This document shows positions 27,060 to 34,839 of a stretch of DNA of 34,839 nucleotides, in pieces. Origin of the DNA: Streptococcus gordonii (GTDB taxonomy: Bacteria; Bacillota; Bacilli; Lactobacillales; Streptococcaceae); assembly GCF_001553855.1 (NCBI RefSeq), contig NZ_LQWV01000003.1, forward strand, positions 1 to 34,839, in the 5' to 3' direction. A model generated the notes under the pieces. The model saw only the letters and a list, made by a program, of their open reading frames with translations, ran no database searches and was not told where the DNA came from. The first letter of the stretch is position 1, and each line of letters begins with the position of its first letter. Position numbers and translations under genes: made by a program.

Positions 27060-29489
27060 TTAGACTATATCAAACTTCAACTGGCCTGCCTTAACCCCCA
27101 CTTTCAAGGTCTGACCAGCTTGTAAATCACCAGTTAATAGCAGTTCTGCTAGTTTGTCTTCAACTTTGGTTTGCAGAGTCCTACGAAGAGGTCTAGCCCC
27201 CATTTCTACATCATAGCCTTCTTTAGCTAGTAGTTTCAATGCACTGGCTTGGAATTTTAGTTCGATATTCTTTTCAGCTAGACTGGCAACCAGAGGCTTA
27301 ATCATCACTTTGACAACCTCCTGCATATGGTCAGCAGACAAGCTATGGAAGACCACTTTTTCATCAATTCGGTTAATAAATTCTGGACGGTATGTCTTTT
27401 TGAGCTCTTCTAACATTCGTTTTTCCATATTTGCATGGTCTAAACGGATGTCACGAGCCCCAAAGCCAACTGTCTTATCATCACGCAGACTGGTCGCGCC
27501 TAGGTTACTGGTCATGATAATAATCGTATTTGAAAAATCAATCTTTCTTCCCTTACTATCAGTCAATACACCATCATCTAGAACCTGCAGAAGGACATTG
27601 AAAATATCCGGATGAGCTTTTTCAACTTCGTCAAATAAGAGAACAGAATAAGGTCTGTTGCGAACTTTCTCTGTCAATTCGCCCCCTTCTTCATAGCCGA
27701 CATAACCTGGAGGCGCTCCGTTGAGACGACTGGCTGCAAATTTCTCCATGTATTCACTCATATCAAAACGAATGAGAGCTGATTCGTCGTCAAAGAGGGT
27801 TTCTGCCAGAGCCTTAGCCAACTCGGTCTTACCAACCCCAGTTGGACCCAAGAACATAAAGGAACCAATCGGTCGCTTATTCGCTCGAATACCTGACTGG
27901 TTACGACGGATAGCACGACTAATAGCTGAGATAGCTTCATCTTGACCAATCACCCGCTTATGCAATTCTTCTTCTAAGTGCAAATACTTCTTAGCATCTG
28001 TCTGGGTCAATTTTTGAACTGGAATACCAGACAGACGACTTAGGGTTGTCAGAATATCTGCTTCCTCTACTCTTAAATTACTTAACAGAGGTTGATTTTC
28101 TTTCTCGATCAAGCGACTAAGTTTATTGAACTGACCAGCTATAATTGCTCGATCTGCTGGACTCAAATCCTCTTGTGCATGACTCTGAGGACCATTGTTA
28201 CGTACTGTAGCACTCGCTTCATCTAATAGATCAATTGCTGAATCTGGCAGATGCTTACTTGTCAAATAACGGTGGGCATATTTTACAGCTGTTTCAATGG
28301 CTTGATCTGTAATCATTACCTTATGATGGGCTTCATAGTTTTCTTTTAGCCCCTTAAGGATAGCAATGCTGTCAGCCACACCTGGTTCTTCAATACTAAT
28401 CTTAGCGAAGCGCCGAGATAGAGCAGCGTCTTTTTCAATATGCTTTTGGTATTCTTCTTGAGTTGTAGCTCCTATCGTACGCAGTGTTCCGCGAGCCAGA
28501 GCAGGTTTAAGGATATTCGCAGCATCCATCGTAGAGTCAATACCGCTACCAGATCCCATAATCGTATGAAGCTCATCGATAAAGAGAATGACCTTACCAT
28601 CTTTCTCAATATCATCGATGATATTGTTCATACGCTCTTCAAAATCCCCACGGAAACGAGTCCCTGCGACTACATTCATTAAATCAAGCTCTAGAACCCG
28701 CATTTTGGCTAGTTCGTGTGGAACTTGACCAGAAGCTACACGCTGGGCCAAACCGAGAGCTAGAGCAGTTTTACCAACTCCAGCATCCCCAACCAAGACA
28801 GGGTTATTCTTCGTCTTGCGACTGAGAACCTGAATCATCCGAGAGATTTCCTGATCTCGACCAACAACAGGCTCTAGTTGACCTGAACGAGCTAATTCCG
28901 TCAAGTCTCGTGTGTAATCTTCTAGACCACCACTCTGAGTAGGTGGCATCCCCATCATGTTTGCCATGTTTTGCTTGGCTTGATTAAAACCTTTATGAAG
29001 ACTGCGGATTGCTTTTAAATCATTCTTAGTCCAGCCAGACTTTTGTTCCAGATTTCTTCGCAAATCATTAATACGCAAGACTCCTTCTTTGTCTTCATAA
29101 CTAAAGCCGACAAATTCCAAAACACGAGTTGCTAGGGTTCCTCTGTCGCTGATGATAGCGTATAAGATATGTTCAGTTCCGACTTCCTTTGCGTGAGTAG
29201 CTTCTGCTATTGCTTTTGCCTCCTTAAAAAGAGTCGTCAAGCGATGAGAAAAAGGCAGGATACTAAATCGCCCTTCCTTCTGATAAGACTTTCCTACTAC
29301 ATGGTAAGCAGCATCCTCAAAATGATCAATTTCTAGCGGATAATCGTTTAATACTGAGCCTGCTACGCTGTACGGATAATTAGAAAAAGCAATCAAGAGA
29401 TGCCATGACTCTAAATACTCAGATTCAAAATGGCTAGCCAGTTGCTGGGCTTCTTCTATACTAACAATCAAGGCTTTTGAATATTTCAT
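27060..29489 (-). CDS. clpC: ATP-dependent Clp protease ATPase subunit ClpC
   Basis: An 809-residue Hsp100 unfoldase. An N-terminal double Clp-N domain (about 1-145) is followed by AAA+ module 1 with Walker A GDAGVGKT (about 237) and Walker [10 protein letters not shown], a short middle region, and AAA+ module 2 with [12 protein letters not shown] (about 552) and [12 protein letters not shown]. The loop [10 protein letters not shown] contains the VGF(G) tripeptide used to dock on ClpP, so it should feed a ClpP peptidase encoded elsewhere. The gene begins 6 bp after ctsR and is presumably repressed by CtsR. It is shorter in the middle domain than ClpB and lacks a zinc finger, which excludes ClpE/ClpX. 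Confidence 0.94.
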   Translation of the reverse strand: MKYSKALIVSIEEAQQLASHFESEYLESWHLLIAFSNYPYSVAGSVLNDYPLEIDHFEDAAYHVVGKSYQKEGRFSILPFSHRLTTLFKEAKAIAEATHAKEVGTEHILYAIISDRGTLATRVLEFVGFSYEDKEGVLRINDLRRNLEQKSGWTKNDLKAIRSLHKGFNQAKQNMANMMGMPPTQSGGLEDYTRDLTELARSGQLEPVVGRDQEISRMIQVLSRKTKNNPVLVGDAGVGKTALALGLAQRVASGQVPHELAKMRVLELDLMNVVAGTRFRGDFEERMNNIIDDIEKDGKVILFIDELHTIMGSGSGIDSTMDAANILKPALARGTLRTIGATTQEEYQKHIEKDAALSRRFAKISIEEPGVADSIAILKGLKENYEAHHKVMITDQAIETAVKYAHRYLTSKHLPDSAIDLLDEASATVRNNGPQSHAQEDLSPADRAIIAGQFNKLSRLIEKENQPLLSNLRVEEADILTTLSRLSGIPVQKLTQTDAKKYLHLEEELHKRVIGQDEAISAISRAIRRNQSGIRANKRPIGSFMFLGPTGVGKTELAKALAETLFDDESALIRFDMSEYMEKFAASRLNGAPPGYVGYEEGGELTEKVRNRPYSVLLFDEVEKAHPDIFNVLLQVLDDGVLTDSKGRKIDFSNTIIIMTSNLGATSLRDDKTVGFGARDIRLDHANMEKRMLEELKKTYRPEFINRIDEKVVFHSLSADHMQEVVKVMIKPLVASLAEKNIELKFQASALKLLAKEGYDVEMGARPLRRTLQTKVEDKLAELLLTGDLQAGQTLKVGVKAGQLKFDIV

Positions 29490-29495
29490 TTCTAT

Positions 29496-29954
29496 TTAAG
29501 TTCCTTTTCTATCAAGTTGCTGTAATATTTTCTTTAACATATGAGCGCGAATTAATGGAGCATCTATTCCTAAAACGCAATCTGTCGATATAGCTAAAAG
29601 AAGGTTGCCTTCACGTTCTGACATAATTCTTTCATCAAACAAGAGTTGAACAATATCTGTAAAGAACTGTTGACTCACTTGCTCTCCAATACGATCGAAC
29701 AACTCACATATCATCTGATGGCGATCAGAAAACTCAACCTTTCCGATTCGAATGTAGCCACCGCCACCTCGCTTACTTTCGACAACGTAGCCCCGGCTTT
29801 CAGTAAAGCGCGTCTTAATCACATAATTAATTTGACTGGGAACAACCTGGAAGACATCAGCCAACTCGCTCCGTTTCAACTCAACCATACCTGCCTGCTC
29901 TAAAATTGCTTTAATATAGGCTTCGATATTATCTGAAGTATTCTTACCGCTCAT
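29496..29954 (-). CDS. ctsR: Transcriptional repressor CtsR
   Basis: A 152-residue class III heat-shock repressor. The N-terminal winged helix-turn-helix ends in the glycine-rich wing SKRGGGGYIRI (about residues 59-69), whose tetraglycine loop acts as the protein thermosensor in B. subtilis, with VVPSQINYVIKTRFT as the recognition helix. The C-terminal half is a helical dimerisation domain. First gene of the ctsR-clpC operon, with a CtsR heptad repeat just downstream of its own -10 box, so it is self-repressing. Intact. Confidence 0.96.
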   Translation of the reverse strand: MSGKNTSDNIEAYIKAILEQAGMVELKRSELADVFQVVPSQINYVIKTRFTESRGYVVESKRGGGGYIRIGKVEFSDRHQMICELFDRIGEQVSQQFFTDIVQLLFDERIMSEREGNLLLAISTDCVLGIDAPLIRAHMLKKILQQLDRKGT

Positions 29955-30039
29955 GATCTTCCTTTCTAGTCAATCTCATTATTTTTAATCGCTCTTTCAT
30001 TAAACATTAGACACTGATTTCTAGTTTCACAAAAGTATC

Positions 30040-30071
30040 TTTGACATTGACTATCTTTGACTAATATTATA
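30040..30071 (-). promoter_or_regulatory. ctsR promoter with CtsR operator
   Basis: The -10 box is TATAAT on the minus strand (30066-30071); its -35 (TTTCAA, 17 bp upstream) is weak. Immediately downstream, across the likely start point, is a CtsR box: AGTCAAA (30056-30062) and AGTCAAT (30046-30052) with a 3-base spacer, fitting the consensus RGTCAAANANRGTCAAA with one change. A further heptad, TTTGACA on the plus strand (30040-30046), overlaps the second by one base. The remaining gap bases 29955-30039 show nothing else. Confidence 0.85.
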
Positions 30072-30161
30072 CCGAAAAAGTCCTTATTTTGAAAGGAAAA
30101 GGGATGGTAAAAGGTCTGATAATTCAAACTAGTGAAAAAGCTTTATAAAAGAGTAGATTCT

Positions 30162-30202
30162 CGCTTGTAATCGCTTGCAATTAACTTTTAAAGCGTTATA
30201 AT
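30162..30202 (+). promoter_or_regulatory. Promoter and 10-bp tandem repeat before the membrane-protein gene
   Basis: TTGCAA (30175-30180), 16 bp, then perfect TATAAT (30197-30202) on the plus strand, divergent from ctsR. Just upstream and overlapping the -35, TCGCTTGTAA (30161-30170) is repeated as TCGCTTGCAA (30171-30180), and AAAGCG follows near 30191, giving an inverted match to CGCTT. The one-turn tandem repeat is a possible regulator site. Confidence 0.65.
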
Positions 30203-30272
30203 ATAGGTGGAAATGTACAGAAAGAATAGGTCCCTTACCTATTCACAATTATCTAAAAAGGAGGATTGTCCA

Positions 30273-30623
30273 ATGACGCTAGATTGGCTCACTTATACTC
30301 GCCATGTGCTCACTTGGTTGCTTTCAACCTTGTTCCTATACACAGTATTTTCTGCCCATTATGTCAATGTCCAGATTGCCATATTGGTTGCCTGCTTCTT
30401 TATCCCCTTCTTGTTTGAACAGGCCAAGATGAAACAGAAAACAAAGTGGACTCTTAATGTACTTATTACACTCGCTACTGTGGTAGGAATTCTATTCACT
30501 CAGAAGTTTAGAATTACTTTTACCTATTCTCAAATTACTCATCTCTTAATTTTTGGCATTCTTCTAATTTTTATTGATGCTGTGATTTCACATAGCAACT
30601 TGATGAGAAGAGTGGCTAAATAG
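30273..30623 (+). CDS. Small four-helix membrane protein of unknown function
   Basis: A 116-residue protein, MTLDWLTYTRHVLTWLLST at its start, with hydrophobic segments at about residues 10-28, 32-50, 60-76 and 86-104 and a short basic tail SNLMRRVAK. I do not recognise the family. I chose the ATG at 30273 since AAAGGAGG lies 8 bases before it; upstream in-frame starts fall too near the transcription start. It is monocistronic, has its own promoter and ends in a bidirectional terminator. Lying divergent to the heat-shock operon does not tell its function. Confidence 0.75.
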   Translation: MTLDWLTYTRHVLTWLLSTLFLYTVFSAHYVNVQIAILVACFFIPFLFEQAKMKQKTKWTLNVLITLATVVGILFTQKFRITFTYSQITHLLIFGILLIFIDAVISHSNLMRRVAK

Positions 30624-30681
30624 CATAAACAATAGTAAAAATCTTTTGACTGAACCAAGAGCTTAGGCTTATACAGATAAA

Positions 30682-30710
30682 AACGGGACAAAAATCAATC
30701 TTGTCCCGTT
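30682..30710 (+). terminator. Bidirectional terminator between the membrane-protein gene and tsf
   Basis: A 10-bp stem AACGGGACAA/TTGTCCCGTT (30682-30691 with 30701-30710) with a 9-base loop. Plus-strand RNA continues TTCTTTTTAT and the minus strand TTTTTATCTG. It serves both convergent transcripts. Confidence 0.85.
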
Positions 30711-30730
30711 CTTTTTATGATAGTAGATTC

Positions 30731-31774
30731 TTAGTTTTGTCCAAGAGCTGCTGCCATAGTTGCTGCAACTTCTGATTCAAAGTCGTTAGCAGCTTTCTCA
30801 ATACCTTCACCAACTTCAAAGCGAGCGAACTCAACTACTGAAGCATTTACTGATTCAAGGTAAGCTTCAACTGTCTTGCTGTCATCCATGATGTAAACTT
30901 GTGCAAGAAGTGTGTATGCTTGGTCAACTTTAGTGTTGTCAAGCATGAAGCGGTCCATTTTACCTGGAATGATCTTGTCCCAGATTTTTTCTGGTTTGCC
31001 TTCAGCAACCAACTCAGCCTTGATATCTTCTTCAGCTTGAGCAACAACTGCATCAGTCAATTGAGCTTTTGATCCATACTTCAAGTGTGGAAGAGCTGGT
31101 TTACCAACCATTGCACGGCTTTCGTTATCTTGATCAATAGCATGGTTCAATTGTGCTAATTCATCTTTAACAAATTGCTCATCCAATTCTTTGTATGAAA
31201 GAACAGTTGGTTTCATCGCAGCGATATGCATAGAAATTTGTTTAGCAAGAGCTTCGTCTCCGCCTTCGATAACGGAGATAACACCGATACGGCCACCATT
31301 GTGTTGGTAAGCACCAAAGTGTTGTGCATCTGTTTTTTCGATCAAAGCAAAGCGACGGAATGAGATTTTTTCTCCGATAGTTGCAGTTGCAGATACGTAT
31401 GCAGCTTCAAGAGTTTCACCTGAAGGCATTGTCAAAGCAAGTGCTTCTTCGTTGTTAGCTGGTTTGCCTTCAGCGATTACTTTCGCAGTTGCATTTACCA
31501 AGTCAACAAATTGAGCATTTTTTGCAACGAAGTCAGTTTCAGCGTTTACTTCAACTACTGCTGCAACATTACCGTTTACATAAACACCTGTCAAACCTTC
31601 AGCAGCAACACGGTCAGCCTTCTTAGCTGCTTTTGCCATACCTTTTTCGCGAAGCAATTCAATCGCTTTTTCGATGTCACCATCAGTTTCAACTAGGGCT
31701 TTCTTAGCGTCCATGACACCAGCACCAGATTTTTCACGCAACTCTTTAACAAGTTTAGCTGTAATTTCTGCCAT
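30731..31774 (-). CDS. tsf: Elongation factor Ts
   Basis: A 347-residue nucleotide-exchange factor for EF-Tu. It begins [27 protein letters not shown], with the conserved UBA-like N-domain, then FRRFALIEK and two long core subdomains; [13 protein letters not shown] lies near residue 75. The streptococcal form is longer than the E. coli one (283), which this length fits. It follows rpsB with a strong terminator hairpin in between and no promoter, so its level is probably set by read-through. ATG preceded by ATAGGAGAAACAAA. Confidence 0.97.
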   Translation of the reverse strand: MAEITAKLVKELREKSGAGVMDAKKALVETDGDIEKAIELLREKGMAKAAKKADRVAAEGLTGVYVNGNVAAVVEVNAETDFVAKNAQFVDLVNATAKVIAEGKPANNEEALALTMPSGETLEAAYVSATATIGEKISFRRFALIEKTDAQHFGAYQHNGGRIGVISVIEGGDEALAKQISMHIAAMKPTVLSYKELDEQFVKDELAQLNHAIDQDNESRAMVGKPALPHLKYGSKAQLTDAVVAQAEEDIKAELVAEGKPEKIWDKIIPGKMDRFMLDNTKVDQAYTLLAQVYIMDDSKTVEAYLESVNASVVEFARFEVGEGIEKAANDFESEVAATMAAALGQN

Positions 31775-31795
31775 TTTGTTTCTCCTATATTTTTT

Positions 31796-31831
31796 AAAAA
31801 TAGGAGGGCCGGGCTAAGCCCCGCCCTCCTA
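31796..31831 (-). terminator. Intrinsic terminator between rpsB and tsf
   Basis: TAGGAGGGC (31801-31809) pairs perfectly with GCCCTCCTA (31823-31831), and an inner GGGC/GCCC (31811-31814 with 31818-31821) continues the stem over one C-C mismatch; the loop is three bases. On the minus strand the structure is followed by TTTTT then AAAAAA. Only about 20 bases and no promoter separate it from tsf. Confidence 0.8.
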
Positions 31832-31852
31832 GGTAATTACTAATTATTTGAA

Positions 31853-32635
31853 TTAAGCGTTGTCGCCTTCTACAACTTCAACGATTTCTTCGATTGAGTC
31901 TGCTTGAGTTTCAGTTGCAGCCAATTCAGCTTCTACTGACTCAACACTGTCTTCACCTTGACGACCTTCGATAATAGCGTCAGCCATTTTCGCAGTGATC
32001 AATTTAACAGCGCGGATAGCGTCATCGTTAGAAGGAATGATTACATCGATGTCGTCTGGATCTGTGTTTGTGTCAACCATAGCAACCACTGGGATACCAA
32101 GCTTCTTAGCTTCTTTAACAGCGATTTGCTCTTTATGTGGGTCAACCACGTACATTACATCTGGGATGCGTGGCATTTCTTCGATACCACCCAAGAATTT
32201 TTCAAGACGTGCACGTTGTTTGTTAAGAAGAGCTACTTCTTTCTTAGGAAGAACTTCGAAAGTTCCGTCTTCTTCCATACGTTTGATTTCTTTCAAACGA
32301 GCTACACGTTTTTGGATAGTAGACCAGTTTGTAAGAGTTCCACCCAACCAACGGTGGTTGATGTAGTATTGACCAGCGCGTTCTGCTTCATCTTTTACAG
32401 CTTCAGCAGCTTGCTTTTTAGTACCAACAAACAAGATGATTGCATCGTTTGCAGCTGCATCACGGATGAAATCGTATGCTTGGTCTGCATATTTTACAGT
32501 TTGTTGCAAGTCAATAACGTGGATACCGTTACGCTCTGTGAAGATGTACTTAGCCATCTTAGGGTTCCAGCGACGAGTTTGGTGACCAAAGTGAACACCA
32601 GCCTCAAGAAGTTGTTTCATTGAAATTACTGCCAT
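31853..32635 (-). CDS. rpsB: 30S ribosomal protein S2
   Basis: A 260-residue protein beginning [27 protein letters not shown] and carrying [30 protein letters not shown], all typical of S2. The last 40 residues are acidic. S2 joins late in 30S assembly and bridges to S1 in other bacteria. Standard partner of tsf. Start ATG 32635 with AAGGAGAATTTACTC upstream. Confidence 0.98.
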   Translation of the reverse strand: MAVISMKQLLEAGVHFGHQTRRWNPKMAKYIFTERNGIHVIDLQQTVKYADQAYDFIRDAAANDAIILFVGTKKQAAEAVKDEAERAGQYYINHRWLGGTLTNWSTIQKRVARLKEIKRMEEDGTFEVLPKKEVALLNKQRARLEKFLGGIEEMPRIPDVMYVVDPHKEQIAVKEAKKLGIPVVAMVDTNTDPDDIDVIIPSNDDAIRAVKLITAKMADAIIEGRQGEDSVESVEAELAATETQADSIEEIVEVVEGDNA

Positions 32636-32665
32636 GAGTAAATTCTCCTTTTTGTTTTTTTCCTC

Positions 32666-32723
32666 TTTTAGATTTCAGCTCGCAGGACAACCCGAGGGCA
32701 ACAGTCCCACAATTCATCTAAAA
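32666..32723 (-). promoter_or_regulatory. Structured leader of rpsB
   Basis: In the roughly 110-nt leader, TTTTAGAT (32666-32673) pairs with ATCTAAAA (32716-32723) to close a domain containing GGAC/GTCC (32685-32688 with 32704-32707) and an inner CCCGAGGG hairpin (32691-32698). On the minus strand the inner bases read GCCCTCGGG. No T tract follows. Could be an autoregulatory leader bound by S2. Confidence 0.5.
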
Positions 32724-32754
32724 TGAGTATTTTGCCATTTGCACGGCATCTATT

Positions 32755-32783
32755 ATGATAACAGAATTTCAAGGATTTGACAA
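32755..32783 (-). promoter_or_regulatory. rpsB promoter
   Basis: Minus-strand TTGTCA (32778-32783), 17 bp, then TATCAT (32755-32760) with TG one base before it (extended -10). Start point near 32748. Confidence 0.75.
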
Positions 32784-32878
32784 GCTCTTTTGCTTTATTT
32801 TTCCTCGAAAACCTTGATTTTATAAGCATTTATTTTTCTGATTTTCAGTATTATTTCATTTTCTTAGAATCAAGTGTA

Positions 32879-32907
32879 TTGACGAAAGTCCTTTTTTAAG
32901 GTAAAAT
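32879..32907 (+). promoter_or_regulatory. tRNA-Cys promoter
   Basis: TTGACG (32879-32884), 17 bp, then TAAAAT (32902-32907), about 12 bases before the tRNA 5' end. Divergent from the rpsB promoter 120 bp away. Confidence 0.75.
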
Positions 32908-32919
32908 AGTAAAGGTTGA

Positions 32920-32990
32920 GGCGGTATAGCCAAGTGGTAAGGCACGGCTCTGCAAAAGTTTGATCGTCGGTTCAAATCCGTCTACCGCCT
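32920..32990 (+). tRNA. tRNA-Cys(GCA)
   Basis: 71 nt without an encoded CCA. Acceptor GGCGGTA (32920-32926) pairs with TACCGCC (32983-32989); discriminator T. D-arm GCC...GGC. The anticodon loop CTGCAAA carries GCA. The anticodon stem CGGCT/AGTTT has two T-A/C-G pairs, two G-T wobbles and a C-T mismatch at the base. T-arm GTCGG/CCGTC with loop TTCAAAT has one T-T mismatch. The whole is still a plain tRNA-Cys, with a rather weak anticodon stem. Confidence 0.93.
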
Positions 32991-33025
32991 TATATAACCT
33001 GATTTATCAGGAAGCATCTGAACAT

Positions 33026-33052
33026 AAAGCTCGTAAAATCGGGCTTTTTTCT
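33026..33052 (+). terminator. tRNA-Cys terminator
   Basis: An 8-bp stem AAAGCTCG/CGGGCTTT (33026-33033 with 33040-33047, one G-U) followed by TTTTTTC. A short CCTGAT/ATCAGG hairpin (32998-33011) precedes it. Confidence 0.75.
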
Positions 33053-33098
33053 TTTCATTTGACGCTAGATTTTAAGCCTATCTCTTAAATTAGGATTC

Positions 33099-33133
33099 AA
33101 AAAGAGGCTGAGATATTCTCTCAGCCTCTTTTT
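33099..33133 (-). terminator. Terminator of the LPXTG protein gene
   Basis: A perfect 15-bp stem (33099-33113 with 33119-33133), core AGAGGCTGAGA/TCTCAGCCTCT, with a five-base loop and T/A tails on both sides, so it can act in either direction. The GAGGCTG sequence is similar to the hairpin after purA. It also blocks read-through from the tRNA side. Confidence 0.9.
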
Positions 33134-33213
33134 ATAGCATTTTTACTAATTCTCTGTTTTGAGAAAAGCAGTAGAATTAAAGACAAATGCCTTCTATTTT
33201 TTCAACCTAATTC

Positions 33214-34839
33214 TTAGTGTTTTTTACGACGGAAGTTAAAGAAGGCTGTTACACTTGCAAGAACAAGTCCTAATAGAGCCGCAAGGCCATTTGCATGTTC
33301 ACCAGTGTTTGGAAGGTTCTTCTTCTCTTCTGCGTTTCTATTTACTCTAGAGTATTGAGGTTGTTGTGGACGGTCTGTTTGACCTGATTGACTACTTGTA
33401 GCAGTATCTGATCCTGGTTTCACTTGATCTTTAGGATCTTGAACTTTACCAGTTGAATCCTTTTGACCTTGTCCTTTAGAATCTTGAGCTTTGTCTGATG
33501 GATCTTTTTGATCTTGACTAGCATTTGATTGGCTGCTACCAGATTCCTTAGTACCAATTTCAACTACTTGAGTGATTGGTGTTTTCGTAATCTGTTCGTC
33601 TCTGACAACTCGGCTTGTTTCAACACCATTTGTCTTAGTAATTGTGTAGACAACAGTCTTTTCACCATCAACACCAGCAATCTTAATCCGTTTTGTTCCT
33701 TTTGGAAGATCTGGATTGCTTAAAGTGATAGTGCCATGGTAAATTACTTGAGTTTCAGTCACGTTTTCAGTTGTAACAACTGGAGCAGTAGCTTTCTTAG
33801 TACCTACTTCAACAACTTCATCAACTGCTGGAGTTGTGATAGTGTTGGATTTCTCTACACGACCTGTTTCAACACCGTCTGCGTAGGTTACTGTGTAAAC
33901 AATGGTACGAACACCCTTCTTACCTGGGGTTGTCACATTGCGAACACCTTCTGGAAGTGCTGGATTTTGAACTTCTTTGACTTGGAAGTCTACTTCTTCA
34001 GTCTTAGTTTCTTCCTTAGTGGTAATGACTGGACCAGTACCTTCTTCGATGACTTCGTCAACGGCTGGTTTTGTCACAGTTTCTGACTTCTTAACCTTGC
34101 TAACTTGTACGCCATCAGCTTTCGTAACTGTGTAAGTTACTTCCTTCTCTCCATCTACACCTTGAACTTTTACATTTCTTGTGCCTTTTGGTAGAGCTGG
34201 ATTTTGAACTGTAGAGCTACCATGTTTGATAACTTCTTTTTCTACTACTTCTTCGGTTGTAGTAACTACGCCTTTCTTAGTACCTACTTCAACGACTTCA
34301 TCAACTGCTGGAGTTGTGATTTCATTTGATTTCACTACACGACCTGTTTCTTTGCCGTCAGTGTAGGTTACAGTCTCAACGATTGTACGAACACCTTTTT
34401 TACCTGGAGTTGTTACATTGCGGACACCTTCTGGAAGGGCTGGATTTGGAACTTCTTTGACTTGGAAATCTACTTCTTCAGTCTTAGTTTCTTCCTTAGT
34501 AATAACAACTGGGCCTGTACCTTCTTCGATGACCTCGTCTACAGCTGGTTTTGTCACGGTTTCTGACTTCTTAACCTTGCTAACTTGTACGCCATCGGCT
34601 TTAGTAACTGTGTAAGTCACTTCCTTCTCTCCATCTACACCTTGAACTTTTGTGTTTCTTGTGCCTTTTGGTAGAGCTGGATTTTGAACTGTAGAGCTAC
34701 CATGTTTGATAACTTCTTTTTCTACTACTTCTTCAGTTGTAGTAACTGCACCGGTACCTTCTTCGATGACTTCGTCTACAGCTGGTTTTGTCACTTTCTC
34801 TGACTTCTTAACCTTGCTAACTTGTACGCCATCAGCTTT
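33214..34839 (-). CDS. LPXTG-anchored surface protein with G5-type repeats (5' end outside window)
   Basis: The visible 541 residues are the C-terminal part; the frame is open through the right edge, so the start and signal peptide are not seen. They comprise alternating ~80-residue modules of the G5 kind, each ending in a PAVDEVIEEGTG- or PAVDEVVEVGTK-like segment: A (HGSSTVQNPALPKGTRN...), B (VDFQVKEVPNPALPEGVRN...), A, B, then a divergent C module (YHGTITLSNPDLPKGTKR...). A Ser/Gln/Asp/Lys-rich wall-spanning stretch follows, then LPNTG, a hydrophobic helix and FRRKKH, the sortase A sorting signal. G5 modules are found in adhesins, IgA1 and zinc proteases and biofilm proteins; which is upstream here is unknown. 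Confidence 0.93.
   Translation of the reverse strand, partial: KADGVQVSKVKKSEKVTKPAVDEVIEEGTGAVTTTEEVVEKEVIKHGSSTVQNPALPKGTRNTKVQGVDGEKEVTYTVTKADGVQVSKVKKSETVTKPAVDEVIEEGTGPVVITKEETKTEEVDFQVKEVPNPALPEGVRNVTTPGKKGVRTIVETVTYTDGKETGRVVKSNEITTPAVDEVVEVGTKKGVVTTTEEVVEKEVIKHGSSTVQNPALPKGTRNVKVQGVDGEKEVTYTVTKADGVQVSKVKKSETVTKPAVDEVIEEGTGPVITTKEETKTEEVDFQVKEVQNPALPEGVRNVTTPGKKGVRTIVYTVTYADGVETGRVEKSNTITTPAVDEVVEVGTKKATAPVVTTENVTETQVIYHGTITLSNPDLPKGTKRIKIAGVDGEKTVVYTITKTNGVETSRVVRDEQITKTPITQVVEIGTKESGSSQSNASQDQKDPSDKAQDSKGQGQKDSTGKVQDPKDQVKPGSDTATSSQSGQTDRPQQPQYSRVNRNAEEKKNLPNTGEHANGLAALLGLVLASVTAFFNFRRKKH
33781..34740 (-). repeat. 480-bp tandem repeats encoding paired G5 modules
   Basis: Sequence around 33781-34260 recurs in register at 34261-34740; for example, the line at 34201 and that at 34681 are the same apart from one base over 60, and blocks 480 bp apart stay nearly identical throughout. 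One repeat codes an A module plus a B module (160 residues). A third copy continues off the right edge, and the C-most module is more diverged. The near-identity suggests recent duplication or gene conversion. Confidence 0.85.

Noticed and set aside
31958..32623. A 221-codon plus-strand frame opposite rpsB
   Set aside because: Antisense shadow: composition is Phe/Cys/Ser-rich, as expected from reading a ribosomal gene backwards, and no start signals are present.
33071..33089. TTTAAG...CTTAAA, thought to be a CiaR site
   Set aside because: CiaR boxes are direct TTTAAG repeats with a 5-base spacer; this is an inverted repeat with 7 bases and is not at a promoter.

Overview
The window is a chromosomal segment of a low-GC Gram-positive coccus, almost certainly a Streptococcus. 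The signs are the complete streptococcal order rpsJ to rplQ, the zinc-ribbon forms of S14 and L36, a fused gshAB (gshF), ctsR-clpC, an LPXTG wall protein, strong AGGAGG-type ribosome binding sites and extended -10 promoters (TGnTATAAT). The combination of gshF, G5-repeat wall protein and nadR-pnuC-nrtR points to an oral/viridans or related species, but the species cannot be fixed by eye.

Layout, left to right. (1) 1-1540: a consensus promoter firing off the left edge, then a gene for a glutamate-cysteine ligase-like enzyme (minus strand). (2) 1541-16340: the whole S10-spc-alpha superoperon on the minus strand, 29 genes from rpsJ (right) to rplQ (left). It has an S10 promoter at 16306-16334, a second strong promoter between adk and infA, a terminator-like hairpin after secY, an L17 downstream element and a final terminator after rplQ. 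Three genes here are short or have non-obvious starts: rpmJ (38 codons), infA (GTG) and rplR (GTG). (3) 16441-18692: purA and a HAD phosphatase gene, minus strand. (4) 18693-23196: plus-strand block gshF, hslO, dusB, divergent from purA, with a PurBox in the divergent gap. (5) 23203-23948: a small lipoprotein gene. (6) 24061-26942: an NAD-salvage operon nadR-pnuC-nrtR. (7) 26975-30071: ctsR-clpC with its CtsR operator. (8) 30175-30710: a small four-helix membrane protein of unknown function, plus strand. (9) 30731-32783: rpsB-tsf. (10) 32879-33052: tRNA-Cys, plus strand. (11) 33099-34839: the 3' part of an LPXTG surface protein built from alternating G5-type repeats; its 5' end is outside the window.

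Most of the window is housekeeping: translation, protein export (secY), adenylate and IMP-to-AMP metabolism (adk, purA), thiol/redox defence (gshF, hslO and the second ligase), proteolysis (clpC), tRNA modification (dusB) and NAD uptake. I see no phage, insertion sequence, CRISPR array or toxin-antitoxin cassette. The less ordinary signals are regulatory. Every longer gap in the S10-spc operon holds a hairpin; rpsB and tsf are separated by an intrinsic terminator; hslO appears to be made from a leaderless mRNA; purA has its Shine-Dalgarno placed behind a hairpin; and two uncharacterised promoter-proximal repeat sets lie before the lipoprotein and nadR genes.
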